A stretch of 64,000 nucleotides of DNA from Chitinophaga cymbidii (GCF_007992715.1 NZ_BKAU01000002.1:248001-312000), one strand, 5' to 3'; counted from the first letter of the stretch, positions 34,300 to 43,419 are shown. Notes: a model not told the origin generated them from the sequence alone. Made by a program: numbers and translations.

Positions 34300-34706
34300 T
34301 CTCCTGCATTTAAAGCCGTCTGGTGCTTCAGGTAATAAAAGTAGCCAGTGGCGATCAGTAATGTCAATGCCAGGAACTGATAAGCGGAAATGGACAGGAG
34401 GATATCGTGCTCACGTTTCAGGCGCCAGTTCAAAAAAAGATAATTGTACAGATGGGTAATGGAAAACGCGACGATCAACGCTCTCGCCAACGCTTTGAAT
34501 TTCAGGCTTCGGATCATTTCATCATCCGTCCTTTCCCTGGAAAAGAAAATGAAAACGAGCCCCCAGCTTAATCCTGCGGCCAGTTCATTGAAATCAAAAA
34601 TGCCTTTCTTTTGGTGCTGAAGGAAAAAGCTGATGATCCCGCCAGTGATGATCAGCAGCCCCAATATTTTAGTCCACCAGGAATAGGGGAAGGGATTTTG
34701 CTTCAT
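34296..34706 (-). CDS. Small four-helix membrane protein, partner of the XRE regulator
   Basis: 136 aa with about four hydrophobic segments (ILGLLIITGGIISFFL; FNELAAGLSWGLVFIFF; LARALIVAFSITHLYNYLFL; AYQFLALTLLIATGYFYYL). It resembles DUF2178-like or general small membrane partners of XRE regulators. No catalytic motif. It is first in the two-gene operon. The ATG is 20 nt after the -7 box of the promoter at 34726. Confidence 0.78.
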   Translation of the reverse strand: MKQNPFPYSWWTKILGLLIITGGIISFFLQHQKKGIFDFNELAAGLSWGLVFIFFSRERTDDEMIRSLKFKALARALIVAFSITHLYNYLFLNWRLKREHDILLSISAYQFLALTLLIATGYFYYLKHQTALNAGE

Positions 34707-34717
34707 AATGTAATTTT

Positions 34718-34755
34718 TACGTTACCAAATGTAACGTATGCTTTACATTCTTCAA
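34718..34755 (-). promoter_or_regulatory. Promoter and inverted-repeat operator of the membrane protein/XRE operon
   Basis: Minus strand: TTG (34755-34753), exactly 19 nt, then TACATTTG (34733-34726). A perfect inverted repeat TACGTTAC-N5-GTAACGTA (34718-34738) covers the -7 box, so a bound dimer would block polymerase. The likely ligand is the XRE protein of the operon. Confidence 0.78.
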
Positions 34756-34868
34756 AATTATTCTTGAAAACGCCACATTTAAATAGTTTGCATCATGTCC
34801 AAATGGCTTCCAACGTATTTTGGTAACTTAGCGCATCGTCAATCTATTTATCCGATAAAATAGTATCT

Positions 34869-35771
34869 ATGAAAGTGCGTGTTATTAAATTGATGGCTTG
34901 TCTGTTTCTTATGGCTGGCATCGTGGGAACTGCCTGCGAGAATTCAGCGCTTGATGACGCTCCTGCAATACCCGAAGAAGGAGTCTTCAGGCCGGACACC
35001 GGCCAGTACATGCTACCTGCTATTCAAAATATGCCGGACTATTGGCTGACAAGTATTAGGGACAAAGATGGATATATACTTGATAGTTTTACCTACTATC
35101 CATCCGGGCATGTAAAGGCCTATTACACTTATGATACGTTATTTAAATACTATTTCATGGAGCTGTATGAATATGACGAAAGTGGTCGTTTGAAACGCAG
35201 TATATCTGGGGTCAATCATAACTACAATGCGGCATTGACTTACAGATATATTGGAGATGACACTCTTACCGTTTCTACAGGTACCAATATTCCAACCATT
35301 GTAGACCAGATATTTAAGTTCGCGTATAATGATAATAAGCAAATAACATGGCTGAAATGGAACAAACATGCTGATCCGAATTTTCCCAAGTCAACGATCA
35401 GCTATGAAGACGGGAACCTTACGCTATTTCGTATCCGGTATTATGATGGTCTTACAGGTAATATAGTTAACAGTGAATATGAATACAATACATTAAGTAA
35501 CCCCTATGGATCCATACTTTGTTCTCTCCCTTTTTACAGGTTGCTCATTCGGGGAGGAGTCAGTACTATAAATTCAGCTTCCCCATATATCCGGAGCAAG
35601 AATTGTGTGGCTAAACAAACCGTTTATATCAGTAACGGTAAGATCGTGATATATAACTATACCTACACAAAAGATGAATTTTCAAATTTTCCGCTTACCA
35701 GGACAAAAGATGGGGATGACAACGTATTCGATCGGACGTATCAGACTTATCACTATATGCGCAAACCATAG
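34869..35771 (+). CDS. Lipoprotein with YD-like repeats, unknown function
   Basis: 300 aa. Lipobox IVGTAC at about residue 23. The body consists of repeated beta strands rich in Tyr/Asp (SFTYYPSGHVKAYYTYDTL, YEYDESGRLKRSISGVNHN, TISYEDGNLTLFRIRYYDGLTGN), similar in rhythm to RHS/YD-repeat or DUF4595-like proteins of Bacteroidota. It is AT-rich relative to the core genes. It is transcribed divergently from the XRE operon. No enzymatic motif seen. Confidence 0.72.
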   Translation: MKVRVIKLMACLFLMAGIVGTACENSALDDAPAIPEEGVFRPDTGQYMLPAIQNMPDYWLTSIRDKDGYILDSFTYYPSGHVKAYYTYDTLFKYYFMELYEYDESGRLKRSISGVNHNYNAALTYRYIGDDTLTVSTGTNIPTIVDQIFKFAYNDNKQITWLKWNKHADPNFPKSTISYEDGNLTLFRIRYYDGLTGNIVNSEYEYNTLSNPYGSILCSLPFYRLLIRGGVSTINSASPYIRSKNCVAKQTVYISNGKIVIYNYTYTKDEFSNFPLTRTKDGDDNVFDRTYQTYHYMRKP

Positions 35772-35848
35772 TTTCTTCAGAAGACCATAAGGGTTTCTAC
35801 ATCGCTTTTTTATTCGATTGGCAGATATGAAAAGATCCCCGAATATTT

Positions 35849-36343
35849 TCAATTAGATGCTGCCGGTTTCAATGCAGCCGGTGCCCAATGCTTGAAAAAC
35901 TGCAAAACTTTCCTGCTGCTATGCCCTTTCCCTTCTTCCAGGTACTCCGAGTTCTGCGTATGGATCCGTTCACCTTTTCCGTTCAGGATCACAAAAACCG
36001 GAAAGCCGAAACGCTCCGGATGCCCGAGCGATGCAAAGACCGCTTCGTTCTTGTTTTCCTGGCTGTAGTTCACATGCACTACTTCATAATTCTGTTCCAG
36101 GTAGTTTTGTAAAGTGTCGTTGGATTTAACGAGCTTGTCGAATGCAATGCACCAGCCGCACCAGTTACCGCCCATTTGCAGGAAAACGTGCTTGCCGGAA
36201 GCGGCGGCTTTCTTTACTGCGGCGTCGATATCTGCCCGGGCGTCTGCCTGTGGATTGTAAAGGGTAGGTTTGGCCGCTGTTTGGGCAAAGCTGGCAGCGC
36301 TCCATAAGAGGAGGCCGCAGAGCAGGAGCGTTATTTGTTTCAT
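35849..36343 (-). CDS. Exported thioredoxin-fold protein (CGWC)
   Basis: 164 aa. Signal peptide about 1-20 (LLLCGLLLWSAASFAQ). Thioredoxin-like fold with FLQMGGNWCGWCIAFDKLV; the C-G-W-C redox pair lies at about 62-65. Cis-Pro loop FGFPVFVILNGKGERIHTQ near 115. It resembles the DUF255/thioredoxin_7 group and probably acts in periplasmic disulfide reduction or cytochrome maturation. Monocistronic. Confidence 0.87.
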   Translation of the reverse strand: MKQITLLLCGLLLWSAASFAQTAAKPTLYNPQADARADIDAAVKKAAASGKHVFLQMGGNWCGWCIAFDKLVKSNDTLQNYLEQNYEVVHVNYSQENKNEAVFASLGHPERFGFPVFVILNGKGERIHTQNSEYLEEGKGHSSRKVLQFFKHWAPAALKPAASN

Positions 36344-36382
36344 GATGGTTGATTTTCGGGCAGAAGATAGTGAAAAAATGAT

Positions 36383-36832
36383 TCACAGCCATCGCCGCAC
36401 CCGCTTTTTATATTGTGCATATTCATTTCCAAAAATGGCTTCCAGCGCCTTTTCTTCCGGCCTGATCTGGAACCTTGTGATGAATACTATAAAAATAATG
36501 ATCCCCGAAGCGGATGCCCAGTTCCCGAGGAATATCATCCACGCGAAAAGCATTATCACCATTCCCAAGTAGACAGGGTTTCTGGTGAATTGATAGATAC
36601 CTGCCGTTACCAGCGCGGTTGACTTTCGCAAGGAATCTTTATCCGGCCGTACCGTTGTACGGTGTTTCAGTAAAGTACGCATGCCCGCCCATGCGATACA
36701 TAATCCCGCAAGCAGGATGATCCAGCACAAAAGCATACCGTAAGGAAGCGTGAAGCTGCATTGCGGCAAAAGCCTCGCTACCAGCCACATCAATGCACCT
36801 GATGCCAGTAGTATGATGTCCGGTGAGATCAT
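36383..36832 (-). CDS. Isoprenylcysteine carboxyl methyltransferase (ICMT/PEMT)-family membrane protein
   Basis: 149 aa. Membrane helices at about 5-20, 28-50, 92-108 and 112-130. The SAM-binding ICMT signature is seen as LVTAGIYQFTRNPVYLGMV near 75-95 and IRPEEKALEAIFGNEYAQYKKRVRRWL at the C-terminus. In bacteria such proteins methylate unknown lipid or peptide substrates. The start overlaps the GH89 stop by 4 bp (ATGA), so the two are co-translated. Confidence 0.85.
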   Translation of the reverse strand: MISPDIILLASGALMWLVARLLPQCSFTLPYGMLLCWIILLAGLCIAWAGMRTLLKHRTTVRPDKDSLRKSTALVTAGIYQFTRNPVYLGMVIMLFAWMIFLGNWASASGIIIFIVFITRFQIRPEEKALEAIFGNEYAQYKKRVRRWL

Positions 36833-38982
36833 GTTTGAAAGTTACGGAATGATGCTCTAATGAAGCTATTGTACTTCCGGTAGAGCGCATGCGCGGCATC
36901 AATGGGATTTCCTTCCGGCTGGTCAATATACGTTTCACGGCCGTGCACCCAGTTCCATTCCCATTCCCGTATGTCGTTTTCGAACGCCACGCTATCGAAA
37001 CGCAGACCCGTTTCCAGGGCTTCGATGGCTTTTTGAACGAACCGCTGCCACCGCGGCAGGTAAAAGCCTTTCATCATGCCGTTCCATTGCCGGGCAGTAT
37101 AATCATTGAGCCAGCATTCCTTGTTTCCCCACAACGTGATGAGATTGCGCGCGTTCCTTTCATAGAGCACTGCTTCCGCGGCGTTTGCCGCCCGCTTTTT
37201 GGCGGCGGTCAGCCACGCGCCCAGCAGGAAGTGCTTATTGGTGGCCAATAGCCGGTCAAGATCCTCGATGATCTCCAGGAAACGGTGGCTATGGGTTTTG
37301 AAAGCCGGCAGGTCTTTTTTCTCAAAATCAGCCGTGAATTGCCTTTGCAGCGCATCCGCATAATTTGCAAGCGCCTGCCGGGTCACGTCTATAAGGTCAT
37401 ATTGAAAACCCTCCGTGCAAAGCTCTTCCGAAGCCATCAGGAGCCTTTCCCAGGCAGGAAAGAAATCCGCATCGTCATACACCTTATGCGGGTCCACTAC
37501 GCGGGCGCTCGCCTTGAAAGTGGGCCGGGCGCAGATGATGGACTTCGGTGTGCCATAGGTAAGCCCCCCGCCGTAAGCGGTTTTCCAGAGGATCATCCAG
37601 GCGATGCGGGCATTTTCGTTTTCTTTTCCGTACCGGCGTCTCGCGTAATCCGCCAGCCATTGTTCCGGTACGATCGGCTGGTTTTTCCAGACGTTGTCCA
37701 GCATCAGCTGGTAGATGACCGGGTTTTGCTCAATCCCTTCGGGCATTATGCCGATGCCGGCCAGGTTACCGGCTTCCGGATCTTCCAGGAGCCGCGCGGG
37801 CGTATTGGCCACCTCGTCCATTCGCCCGAACATCCCGGTGGCGCCGCCGAAGTTGTGCAGCATGTTCCAGATCCAGGGCTTGCCGTAAAAGGCTTTCGAT
37901 TTGTTCCATGCCGGAAATGTTTCACTGAACGTGTCGAGAATGATCATCCTGTCGTCCGGCACGGCGGTGAGCACCGCTTTTATTTCATCCGCCTGCCAGT
38001 ACAGGTAATCTTCCACGAACATCCATGCCTGCATGACCCATACCGCTTCCGGGTCTGCGGCGGACATGGATTCGTATATCCGCATGCTGATGTCGCGAAG
38101 GAAAGCCGGTTCAATGCCTTGGGGAATATTTTCATTGAAGGTATCGGCGGAATACAGGTGGTCGGTGCCATAAGCTTTGGTTTGTTCTTCTATGAACATC
38201 CGGCCGATTTCTGTGAACATCGGTTCAGCGGGATCGAGCACATGCACCGGCGGAAAATTTACCCACTTTGTGGTCCTCAGCTTTGTGTGAGGATATTTTG
38301 TTTTAAAGGAAGGCGGAACATGGCCCGTGAATGCGGAGAGCACCGGCGTCATGCCGAGTTCTCGTTGCCGTTGGAGGATCTTTTGCTGCAGGGTTTCCTG
38401 GGCAGCCATCCAGGATGCCGGTAAAGGTCCATTCCATCCATCCAGGTTTCCCATCCACGACCAGCTGGTGTAGCCTGGCCCGCTGAAGAAATCTTCCAGT
38501 TCCGCGTCTGTAAATCCAAGCCTGTTGTACACCCTTTTCCAGATGATGCTTTGTCCCGCCAGCGCCAGCGGCATGTTGATGCCATGCAGCGCCATCCAGT
38601 CGATCTCCCGCTCCCAGCGTTCCCAGTCCCACCAGCTCATGGAATAGTTGAAGGTGACGTTGTTCAGATAGCTTCGCTTTTTGTAGGGGGATGTGGCATG
38701 GACTTTTTGAGGAACCTGCGGCAGCATATCCGGCAGATGGAGGTTGACGCCGTTCCAGCTTATATCGCAATGCGCATAATGCCTGAGATAATGATGGAGC
38801 GCGCTGGCGACGGACACGCCATTGTTTCCCCGCAGGATGATCTTCCCTTGCCTGCTTTCAATCTCAAAAGCATCGCGATGGTCATTGCTCCCTGGCGGTT
38901 CCACAACGAATTGGTCTGCATGTGCGGGGATGATGCGCTTTATCAAATGTTCCGCCGCTGTGCTGTTCAGTTCCGGTTTCAA
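36829..38982 (-). CDS. Alpha-N-acetylglucosaminidase (GH89, NAGLU-like), apparently without signal peptide
   Basis: 717 aa. NAGLU N-terminal domain about 1-85 (VSVASALHHYLRHYAHCDISWNGVNLHLP), catalytic TIM barrel about 90-420 (YSMSWWDWERWEREIDWMALHGINMPLALAGQSIIWKRVY; WSWMGNLDGWNGPLPASWM; FNENIP with a catalytic Glu near 283; DTFSETFPAW with the second Glu near 355), and the C-terminal helical domain. It removes terminal alpha-GlcNAc, e.g. from mucin or heparan-type chains. The only start is a TTG with no ribosome site. An in-frame TAA lies 17 codons upstream and the expected export signal is missing. It is either intracellular or has lost its 5' end. Confidence 0.9.
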   Translation of the reverse strand: MKPELNSTAAEHLIKRIIPAHADQFVVEPPGSNDHRDAFEIESRQGKIILRGNNGVSVASALHHYLRHYAHCDISWNGVNLHLPDMLPQVPQKVHATSPYKKRSYLNNVTFNYSMSWWDWERWEREIDWMALHGINMPLALAGQSIIWKRVYNRLGFTDAELEDFFSGPGYTSWSWMGNLDGWNGPLPASWMAAQETLQQKILQRQRELGMTPVLSAFTGHVPPSFKTKYPHTKLRTTKWVNFPPVHVLDPAEPMFTEIGRMFIEEQTKAYGTDHLYSADTFNENIPQGIEPAFLRDISMRIYESMSAADPEAVWVMQAWMFVEDYLYWQADEIKAVLTAVPDDRMIILDTFSETFPAWNKSKAFYGKPWIWNMLHNFGGATGMFGRMDEVANTPARLLEDPEAGNLAGIGIMPEGIEQNPVIYQLMLDNVWKNQPIVPEQWLADYARRRYGKENENARIAWMILWKTAYGGGLTYGTPKSIICARPTFKASARVVDPHKVYDDADFFPAWERLLMASEELCTEGFQYDLIDVTRQALANYADALQRQFTADFEKKDLPAFKTHSHRFLEIIEDLDRLLATNKHFLLGAWLTAAKKRAANAAEAVLYERNARNLITLWGNKECWLNDYTARQWNGMMKGFYLPRWQRFVQKAIEALETGLRFDSVAFENDIREWEWNWVHGRETYIDQPEGNPIDAAHALYRKYNSFIRASFRNFQT

Positions 38983-39086
38983 AGGATGTTTGCTGGGTTT
39001 AGGGTATGGCGGGCAATTTGAATGCCAGTTTGATTATTACAACAAACAGCTCCCCCAAAGAAAATTATATGATCGGCACCGTGCAT

Positions 39087-39527
39087 TCAAAGCAACATCC
39101 CCCCTTCCAACACCTCCCAGCTCCCCTCCGCTATCTCCGCATCCAGCTCCCCATCATCCCATCCGCAATAACCAATAAATATCCTGATATCATTCCCGGT
39201 AAGCGTATGCTCATCAATATGCTTCACCGCCGCTTTAAAATCCCCGCCCAATAAAATTCCGGCATCTACCGGCGTTCCCCCTTCAATCAGATCAGGCCGC
39301 CGGTGCACAAAGTACAGATGCTCCTGGTCTACGGGCCCGCCGAGGTACAGGGGAAATGGAATGATGTGCTTGAATTCTTCCAGCTCATTCAGCTTGCGGG
39401 GAAAGGGGTTGTTGATCACGAATCCCATCGCCCCCTTATCATTATATTCCACGATGAATATTACGGACCGCTCAAAGAAAGTGCCGTCCAGCAGCGCGGT
39501 GCTTTTTAAAAAAGTACCCGGCTTCAT
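39087..39527 (-). CDS. YqgE/AlgH-family protein
   Basis: 146 aa. Starts KPGTFLKSTALLDGTFFERSVIFIVEYNDKGAMGFVINNP, the family hallmark, with LYLGGPVDQEHLYFVHR and IFIGYCGWDDGELDAEIAEGSWEV later. Somewhat shorter than the usual 180-190 aa because internal loops are reduced. Cytoplasmic, function unknown. It follows the VOC gene by 5 bp and is probably co-transcribed with it. Confidence 0.9.
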   Translation of the reverse strand: MKPGTFLKSTALLDGTFFERSVIFIVEYNDKGAMGFVINNPFPRKLNELEEFKHIIPFPLYLGGPVDQEHLYFVHRRPDLIEGGTPVDAGILLGGDFKAAVKHIDEHTLTGNDIRIFIGYCGWDDGELDAEIAEGSWEVLEGGMLL

Positions 39528-39532
39528 ACCTG

Positions 39533-39910
39533 TCAGGATGTAAGGTTGAAATGAGGATTATAGATCAACCCGATAATGTTGCCCCAGGGGTCTTTCACCT
39601 TCGCTACGATGATATCGCCGCCCACGTTCCTGGGCGCTTCATACGCCGTTGCGCCGGACGCAATGAACCTGCTGACGGTTGCGTCCACGTCGTCAACGCC
39701 CCAGTAGGGCACAACGCTTTCCGCTTTGTCGTTTACAGGGTTTTCCTCCGGCTGCAGCCCAAGCTCATACCCGCCGATATTGAATCCCACATAAAACGGT
39801 TCATCAAAATAAGGCGGCGTGCCAAATGCATTTGTATACCATTCTTTGGCGGCGTTGATATCGCCTACGCGGTAGATGGCGGTGCGGAGCCCAAGTATCT
39901 TGTTTTTCAT
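39533..39910 (-). CDS. VOC-family (glyoxalase-fold) protein
   Basis: 125 aa, a single vicinal-oxygen-chelate domain: LGLRTAIYRVGDINAAKEWYTNAFGTPPYFDEPFYVGFNIGGYELGLQ, then YWGVDDVDATVSRFIASGATAYEAPRNVGGDIIVAKVKDPWGNIIGLIYNP. Metal-ligand positions partly deviate from classical glyoxalase I. It is the first gene of a two-gene unit with the YqgE-like protein. Confidence 0.88.
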   Translation of the reverse strand: MKNKILGLRTAIYRVGDINAAKEWYTNAFGTPPYFDEPFYVGFNIGGYELGLQPEENPVNDKAESVVPYWGVDDVDATVSRFIASGATAYEAPRNVGGDIIVAKVKDPWGNIIGLIYNPHFNLTS

Positions 39911-40003
39911 CGTACAATATTAGGCATTATTTCCGCAGGGCGTCTTGGCAGGAGGAATTCTTTTGCAGGCCGGACAAACATAACGCCGCCCGGCCTGAAA
40001 TGA

Positions 40004-41032
40004 TCAGTTAAGGGTATTCGGTACAAAGACGCAGTTGGCCGTATCCACCGCATATATCCTGTTGCGCACGATGTTAAACGCAAACCGGTTATTGTTGATA
40101 ATGGAATTTTGCACATGCAGGATGTACGCGCCATACGCATTGTGATGAACATAGTTGTTATGCACGAATATGTTGCGGATTTTGGCGCTGGTGGATAGTT
40201 TCGCGTTCATTTCAATACCGTTCCCCACGTTATTGGAGATCTCGCAGTTGGTGATGTAGACATTCTGCGCGGTATCACTGTCCGGCTCAATATCAATACC
40301 ATCCTGCGGCGGTGTGCCGTTCGTAAACGTCAGCAGGCAGCTGTCCACTTCCAGTCCGTTTACGCCGCCGATGGTCAGCGCCTGGCGGCGGTTGTTGGTG
40401 CTGGTCACTCTTTTGATGATCACGTCGCGGCTCACAACGGTTCCGCCGTTTTGCTTACGCGCTCCTACCACAACGCCGTCTCCCCAGCAATTGGAAATAT
40501 AGGTGCGGTTCACTTTCACGTTCGTGCTGCCGTATATGGCGATTCCCATGCCCCATTCCCCGGTGGTGCCTGTATGCTGGTCGCGGTCACCAACGATCTG
40601 TCCGCCGAAGATGCTTACACCGCTGACAAATTCCGCGAGGATGGCATGATTGCGGGTAGAAGATGTTGGTCTTACGATCAGCTTGCGGGTAGTGTCGTAC
40701 ATGTAGAGGAACACGTTATCCTTCATCCTGATGGCCGTATCGGCATCGATGTAATAGTTGCCGGTGCGCACTCTCACCACACCGCCGCCAAGGCCGGCCA
40801 TTGAATCGATCGCTTTTTGAAACGCCCAGGTATCGTTCAGCGCATCGGCGCCGTTAGCGCCTACATCGTTCACATATATTTCCGGCAGCGTCAGCAGTTC
40901 GTTACTGTTGTTGGAATTGGACACCTCGTCTGTCGATGCAGGCGTTTCCATTTTATAGCAGCTGGTACAGAACACCAGCATGATGCCGAGGAAAAGAAAT
41001 ATTTGTGCCGTGACGTATGTTTTCCGGTTCAT
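40004..41032 (-). CDS. Right-handed parallel beta-helix lipoprotein (pectate lyase-like superfamily)
   Basis: 342 aa from ATG 41032 (a longer frame would start outside the signal). Lipobox LVFCTSC at about residue 20. The N-terminal PL-like segment INDVGANGADALNDTWAFQKAIDSMAGLGGG-type motif at about 50 (DVGANGADALNDTWAFQKAI) is the Pectate_lyase_3 entry. Helix coils follow (VSIFGGQIVGDRDQHTG, VKVNRTYISNCWGDGVVVG, YITNCEISNNVGNGIEM). A role in degrading or modifying pectin-like or other acidic polysaccharides is plausible. Active-site residues were not resolved. Monocistronic. Confidence 0.82.
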   Translation of the reverse strand: MNRKTYVTAQIFLFLGIMLVFCTSCYKMETPASTDEVSNSNNSNELLTLPEIYVNDVGANGADALNDTWAFQKAIDSMAGLGGGVVRVRTGNYYIDADTAIRMKDNVFLYMYDTTRKLIVRPTSSTRNHAILAEFVSGVSIFGGQIVGDRDQHTGTTGEWGMGIAIYGSTNVKVNRTYISNCWGDGVVVGARKQNGGTVVSRDVIIKRVTSTNNRRQALTIGGVNGLEVDSCLLTFTNGTPPQDGIDIEPDSDTAQNVYITNCEISNNVGNGIEMNAKLSTSAKIRNIFVHNNYVHHNAYGAYILHVQNSIINNNRFAFNIVRNRIYAVDTANCVFVPNTLN

Positions 41033-41209
41033 AACAAATTGATTTTGGTTTGTAAATGAATAATAGATGGGCCTCGCCTGCAGGGCTGCGTTAAGGAATA
41101 GACAATCGGAAAGCGCCAAGGTAGTATCGTGTTTGAAAAAAGAATGATCGCATCTGGTATGCTAATTGTAATCTATGAGGCACAGTGATATTATTCAATA
41201 CTAAAACCG

Positions 41210-41593
41210 ATGTTTATGAAATCCATTCTTAAATTGACAAGCCTACTGCTGTTTACCGCCTTTGTTATGAGTTCATGCAGTAAAGATACCGACCCGGCGG
41301 ATGTGGACGTATTTGCGGGCACATTCAGGGGTGACATAGGGTATACGGATGATGAAAAGAATATCTCGCAGGCCAATGGCAGCGTTTTCGTCACGAAAGT
41401 AAACGCGAATTATAATTTCAGATTTTCTGATGGCATACCGGACCTCACCGGCGTAGAGTTCAAACGCCAGGACGACAATACCATGGTGAGCGTAGGCTCC
41501 GATGGCACAGGCGTTATTACGATCAACAAAGACCGGCTGGTCATAGGATTTACGCGAAGCGGCAGAACGTGGAGCGCAGACTGTGGAAGATAA
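41210..41593 (+). CDS. Small lipoprotein of unknown function
   Basis: 127 aa. Signal peptide with lipobox VMSSC at about residue 22. The mature domain is about 100 residues of beta strands (FAGTFRGDIGYTDDEKN, NYNFRFSDGIPDLTGVEFKRQDDNTMVSVGSDGTGVITINKDRLVIGF), a lipocalin- or META-like impression without a defining motif. Two ATGs (41210 and 41216) are possible. A terminator follows. Confidence 0.75.
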   Translation: MFMKSILKLTSLLLFTAFVMSSCSKDTDPADVDVFAGTFRGDIGYTDDEKNISQANGSVFVTKVNANYNFRFSDGIPDLTGVEFKRQDDNTMVSVGSDGTGVITINKDRLVIGFTRSGRTWSADCGR

Positions 41594-41610
41594 CGAAGAA
41601 TACATATAGC

Positions 41611-41654
41611 AACACCCGTGTTGGCGCAGGTCACACGGGTGTTGCCGTTTTGTC
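41611..41654 (+). terminator. Rho-independent terminator after the small lipoprotein gene
   Basis: 11-bp stem AACACCCGTGT/ACACGGGTGTT with an 11-nt loop, followed by GCCGTTTTG. The weak T-run lowers certainty. Confidence 0.7.
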
Positions 41655-41734
41655 TACACATTTCCACGGATGATCTACACTTCAAATTTTCCTGCTTGCT
41701 GTTGGATAGCTTCGTACAGATAAACACATCTTTT

Positions 41735-41929
41735 ATGAAAGCGTCAACAGAAAGAAAGATCATTCGCTGGCTGCACATATTATTGAGCATACCCATCCTG
41801 GGATATATCTACGGTCCTGTTGCTGCCATGCCGGCAGCCGCCAATGCCGTGCGGTTCGTTTTTCTTCCGGTAGTAGTGCTCAGCGGTTTCTGGATGTGGA
41901 AACGGCACTGGTTCAGGAGAAGGCGGTAA
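41735..41929 (+). CDS. Small two-helix membrane protein
   Basis: 64 aa from ATG 41735. Two hydrophobic helices (LHILLSIPILGYIYGPV and VRFVFLPVVVLSGFWMW) with a basic C-terminus (KRHWFRRRR), so the ends are probably cytoplasmic. The basic start MKASTERKIIRW favours this ATG over the longer upstream frame. Function unknown; similar short proteins occur in Bacteroidota. Confidence 0.7.
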   Translation: MKASTERKIIRWLHILLSIPILGYIYGPVAAMPAAANAVRFVFLPVVVLSGFWMWKRHWFRRRR

Positions 41930-41991
41930 TTGGAAGGATTTCGCGAAATTTGTAGCAGGAACGGTTTTTAACAACTTTAATACCTACTACG

Positions 41992-42240
41992 ATGGACACA
42001 AGAATAACCATACCCAAGGGCGGCGATTTTTATCCTTTCGTTTTCGAGATATTCGAAAAAAAGGAGCCGGCTGCCATTCTTTATGAAGATAATGGTGTTA
42101 CACGCGCCAACGGAATGATAGAAAGCATTTTTGAGCAGGACGGAAAACGGTGGTTGAAGATGGAGGATCAGACGGAGATCCGGCTGGACAAGCTCTACGC
42201 GATCAACGGCGTGTTCTCCGCCGATTATTCTGAATGCTGA
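41992..42240 (+). CDS. Small conserved-looking cytoplasmic protein, unknown function
   Basis: 82 aa: ITIPKGGDFYPFVFEIFEKKEPAAILYEDNGV followed by IESIFEQDGKRWLKMEDQTEIRLDKLYAINGVFSADY. All-beta, acidic, no signal peptide, two Tyr-Asp-rich strands suggesting an Sm-like or small barrel fold. It lies 48 bp before the GH43 gene. Its own ATG follows an A-rich leader. Confidence 0.7.
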   Translation: MDTRITIPKGGDFYPFVFEIFEKKEPAAILYEDNGVTRANGMIESIFEQDGKRWLKMEDQTEIRLDKLYAINGVFSADYSEC

Positions 42241-42288
42241 CGAGTTTGCTTTATTCATTATCTTAGCCACCCTGAACAACACAAGATA

Positions 42289-43419
42289 ATGAAACGAATA
42301 GCAAACACCCTGTTGGGATGTTCCCTGCTGGCATTAACGGCCTGCACCGGCGGACAGCCTGCCCAAACCTATCAGAATCCCCTGCCGGTTGAATTCGGCG
42401 ACCCTTATGTACTGCATGTAAAAGGCGACAAATATTATATGTACGGAACGGGCGGCGCCAAAAACGGCTTTGCTGCGTATTCCTCCACCGACCTGGTGAA
42501 CTGGAAAAGCGAAGGCCAGGTGTATCATGCCTCCAACGAAAACGGCTGGAGCGATTCCACCGCCGCGTGGGGCGGCGCTTACTGGGCGCCTGAAGTGTAT
42601 GCGCACAACGGGAAGTTCTATATGTTCTACAGCGCGCAATGGAAAGACAATCCCGGTAAAGAACTGGAAAATTTTCGTATTGGCGTGGCCGTGGCGGACA
42701 AGCCGACCGGCCCGTTCATCGACATGCAAAGCCAGCCTGTCTTCGATCCCGGCTATCCCATTATCGACGCCAACGTGCTGTTCGGGGAAGACGGCAGGAT
42801 GTACCTGTATTATTCCCGCTGCTGCTACAAGCATCCCGTGGAAAGTGAAGTGGCCGAATGGGCGAAGCAGAAAGGCTGGTTCCAGGAAATAGAGGAAAGC
42901 TGGGTATATGGCGTGGAGCTGAAGCCCGATTTCAGCGGCACGATCGGTGAACCGGTGCTGTTACTGCGTCCTCCGGTGAAGATGGACGACAAGCAGGCGG
43001 AATGGGAAAGCCGCTCGGTGACATCGAAGGAAGTGAACCGCAGGTGGACGGAAGGCTCTGTCGCTTTCAAAAAAGGAGATACCTATTACATGATGTACTC
43101 CGCCAATTATTTCGGCGGTAAGAACTACGCAGTAGGATATGCCACTGCAAAAAGCCCCCTGGGCCCCTTTACGAAAGCCGCCAACAATCCCGTTTTGCAG
43201 AAAGATGTGGAAAAAGGCGGTGTGGTAACGGGAACAGGGCATAACAGCATTACATATTCCCCGGACGGAAAAGAAATGTTCTGTGTATATCACGCCCGCA
43301 CCACTGCCACGGGTGACAAGCGCGTGGTGTTTATCGACCGGATGAACGTATCCAAAGACGGAAAACTTACCGTGGAAGGGCCTACTACAACCCCGCAACA
43401 GGCGCCCGGCGGGGAATAA
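42289..43419 (+). CDS. GH43-family glycosidase lipoprotein (arabinosidase/xylosidase-type)
   Basis: 376 aa. Lipobox LTACTGG at about residue 18. Five-blade GH43 propeller: NPLPVEFGDPYVLHVKGDKYYMYGT (Asp general base near 36), WAPEVYAHNGKFYMFYSAQW near 102, YPIIDANVLFGEDGRMYLYYS (pKa-modulating Asp near 160) and RWTEGSVAFKKGDTYYMMYSA (acid Glu near 250). Substrates of this fold include arabinan, arabinoxylan and galactan. It is anchored at the envelope. The M14-like gene follows after 37 bp. Confidence 0.9.
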   Translation: MKRIANTLLGCSLLALTACTGGQPAQTYQNPLPVEFGDPYVLHVKGDKYYMYGTGGAKNGFAAYSSTDLVNWKSEGQVYHASNENGWSDSTAAWGGAYWAPEVYAHNGKFYMFYSAQWKDNPGKELENFRIGVAVADKPTGPFIDMQSQPVFDPGYPIIDANVLFGEDGRMYLYYSRCCYKHPVESEVAEWAKQKGWFQEIEESWVYGVELKPDFSGTIGEPVLLLRPPVKMDDKQAEWESRSVTSKEVNRRWTEGSVAFKKGDTYYMMYSANYFGGKNYAVGYATAKSPLGPFTKAANNPVLQKDVEKGGVVTGTGHNSITYSPDGKEMFCVYHARTTATGDKRVVFIDRMNVSKDGKLTVEGPTTTPQQAPGGE

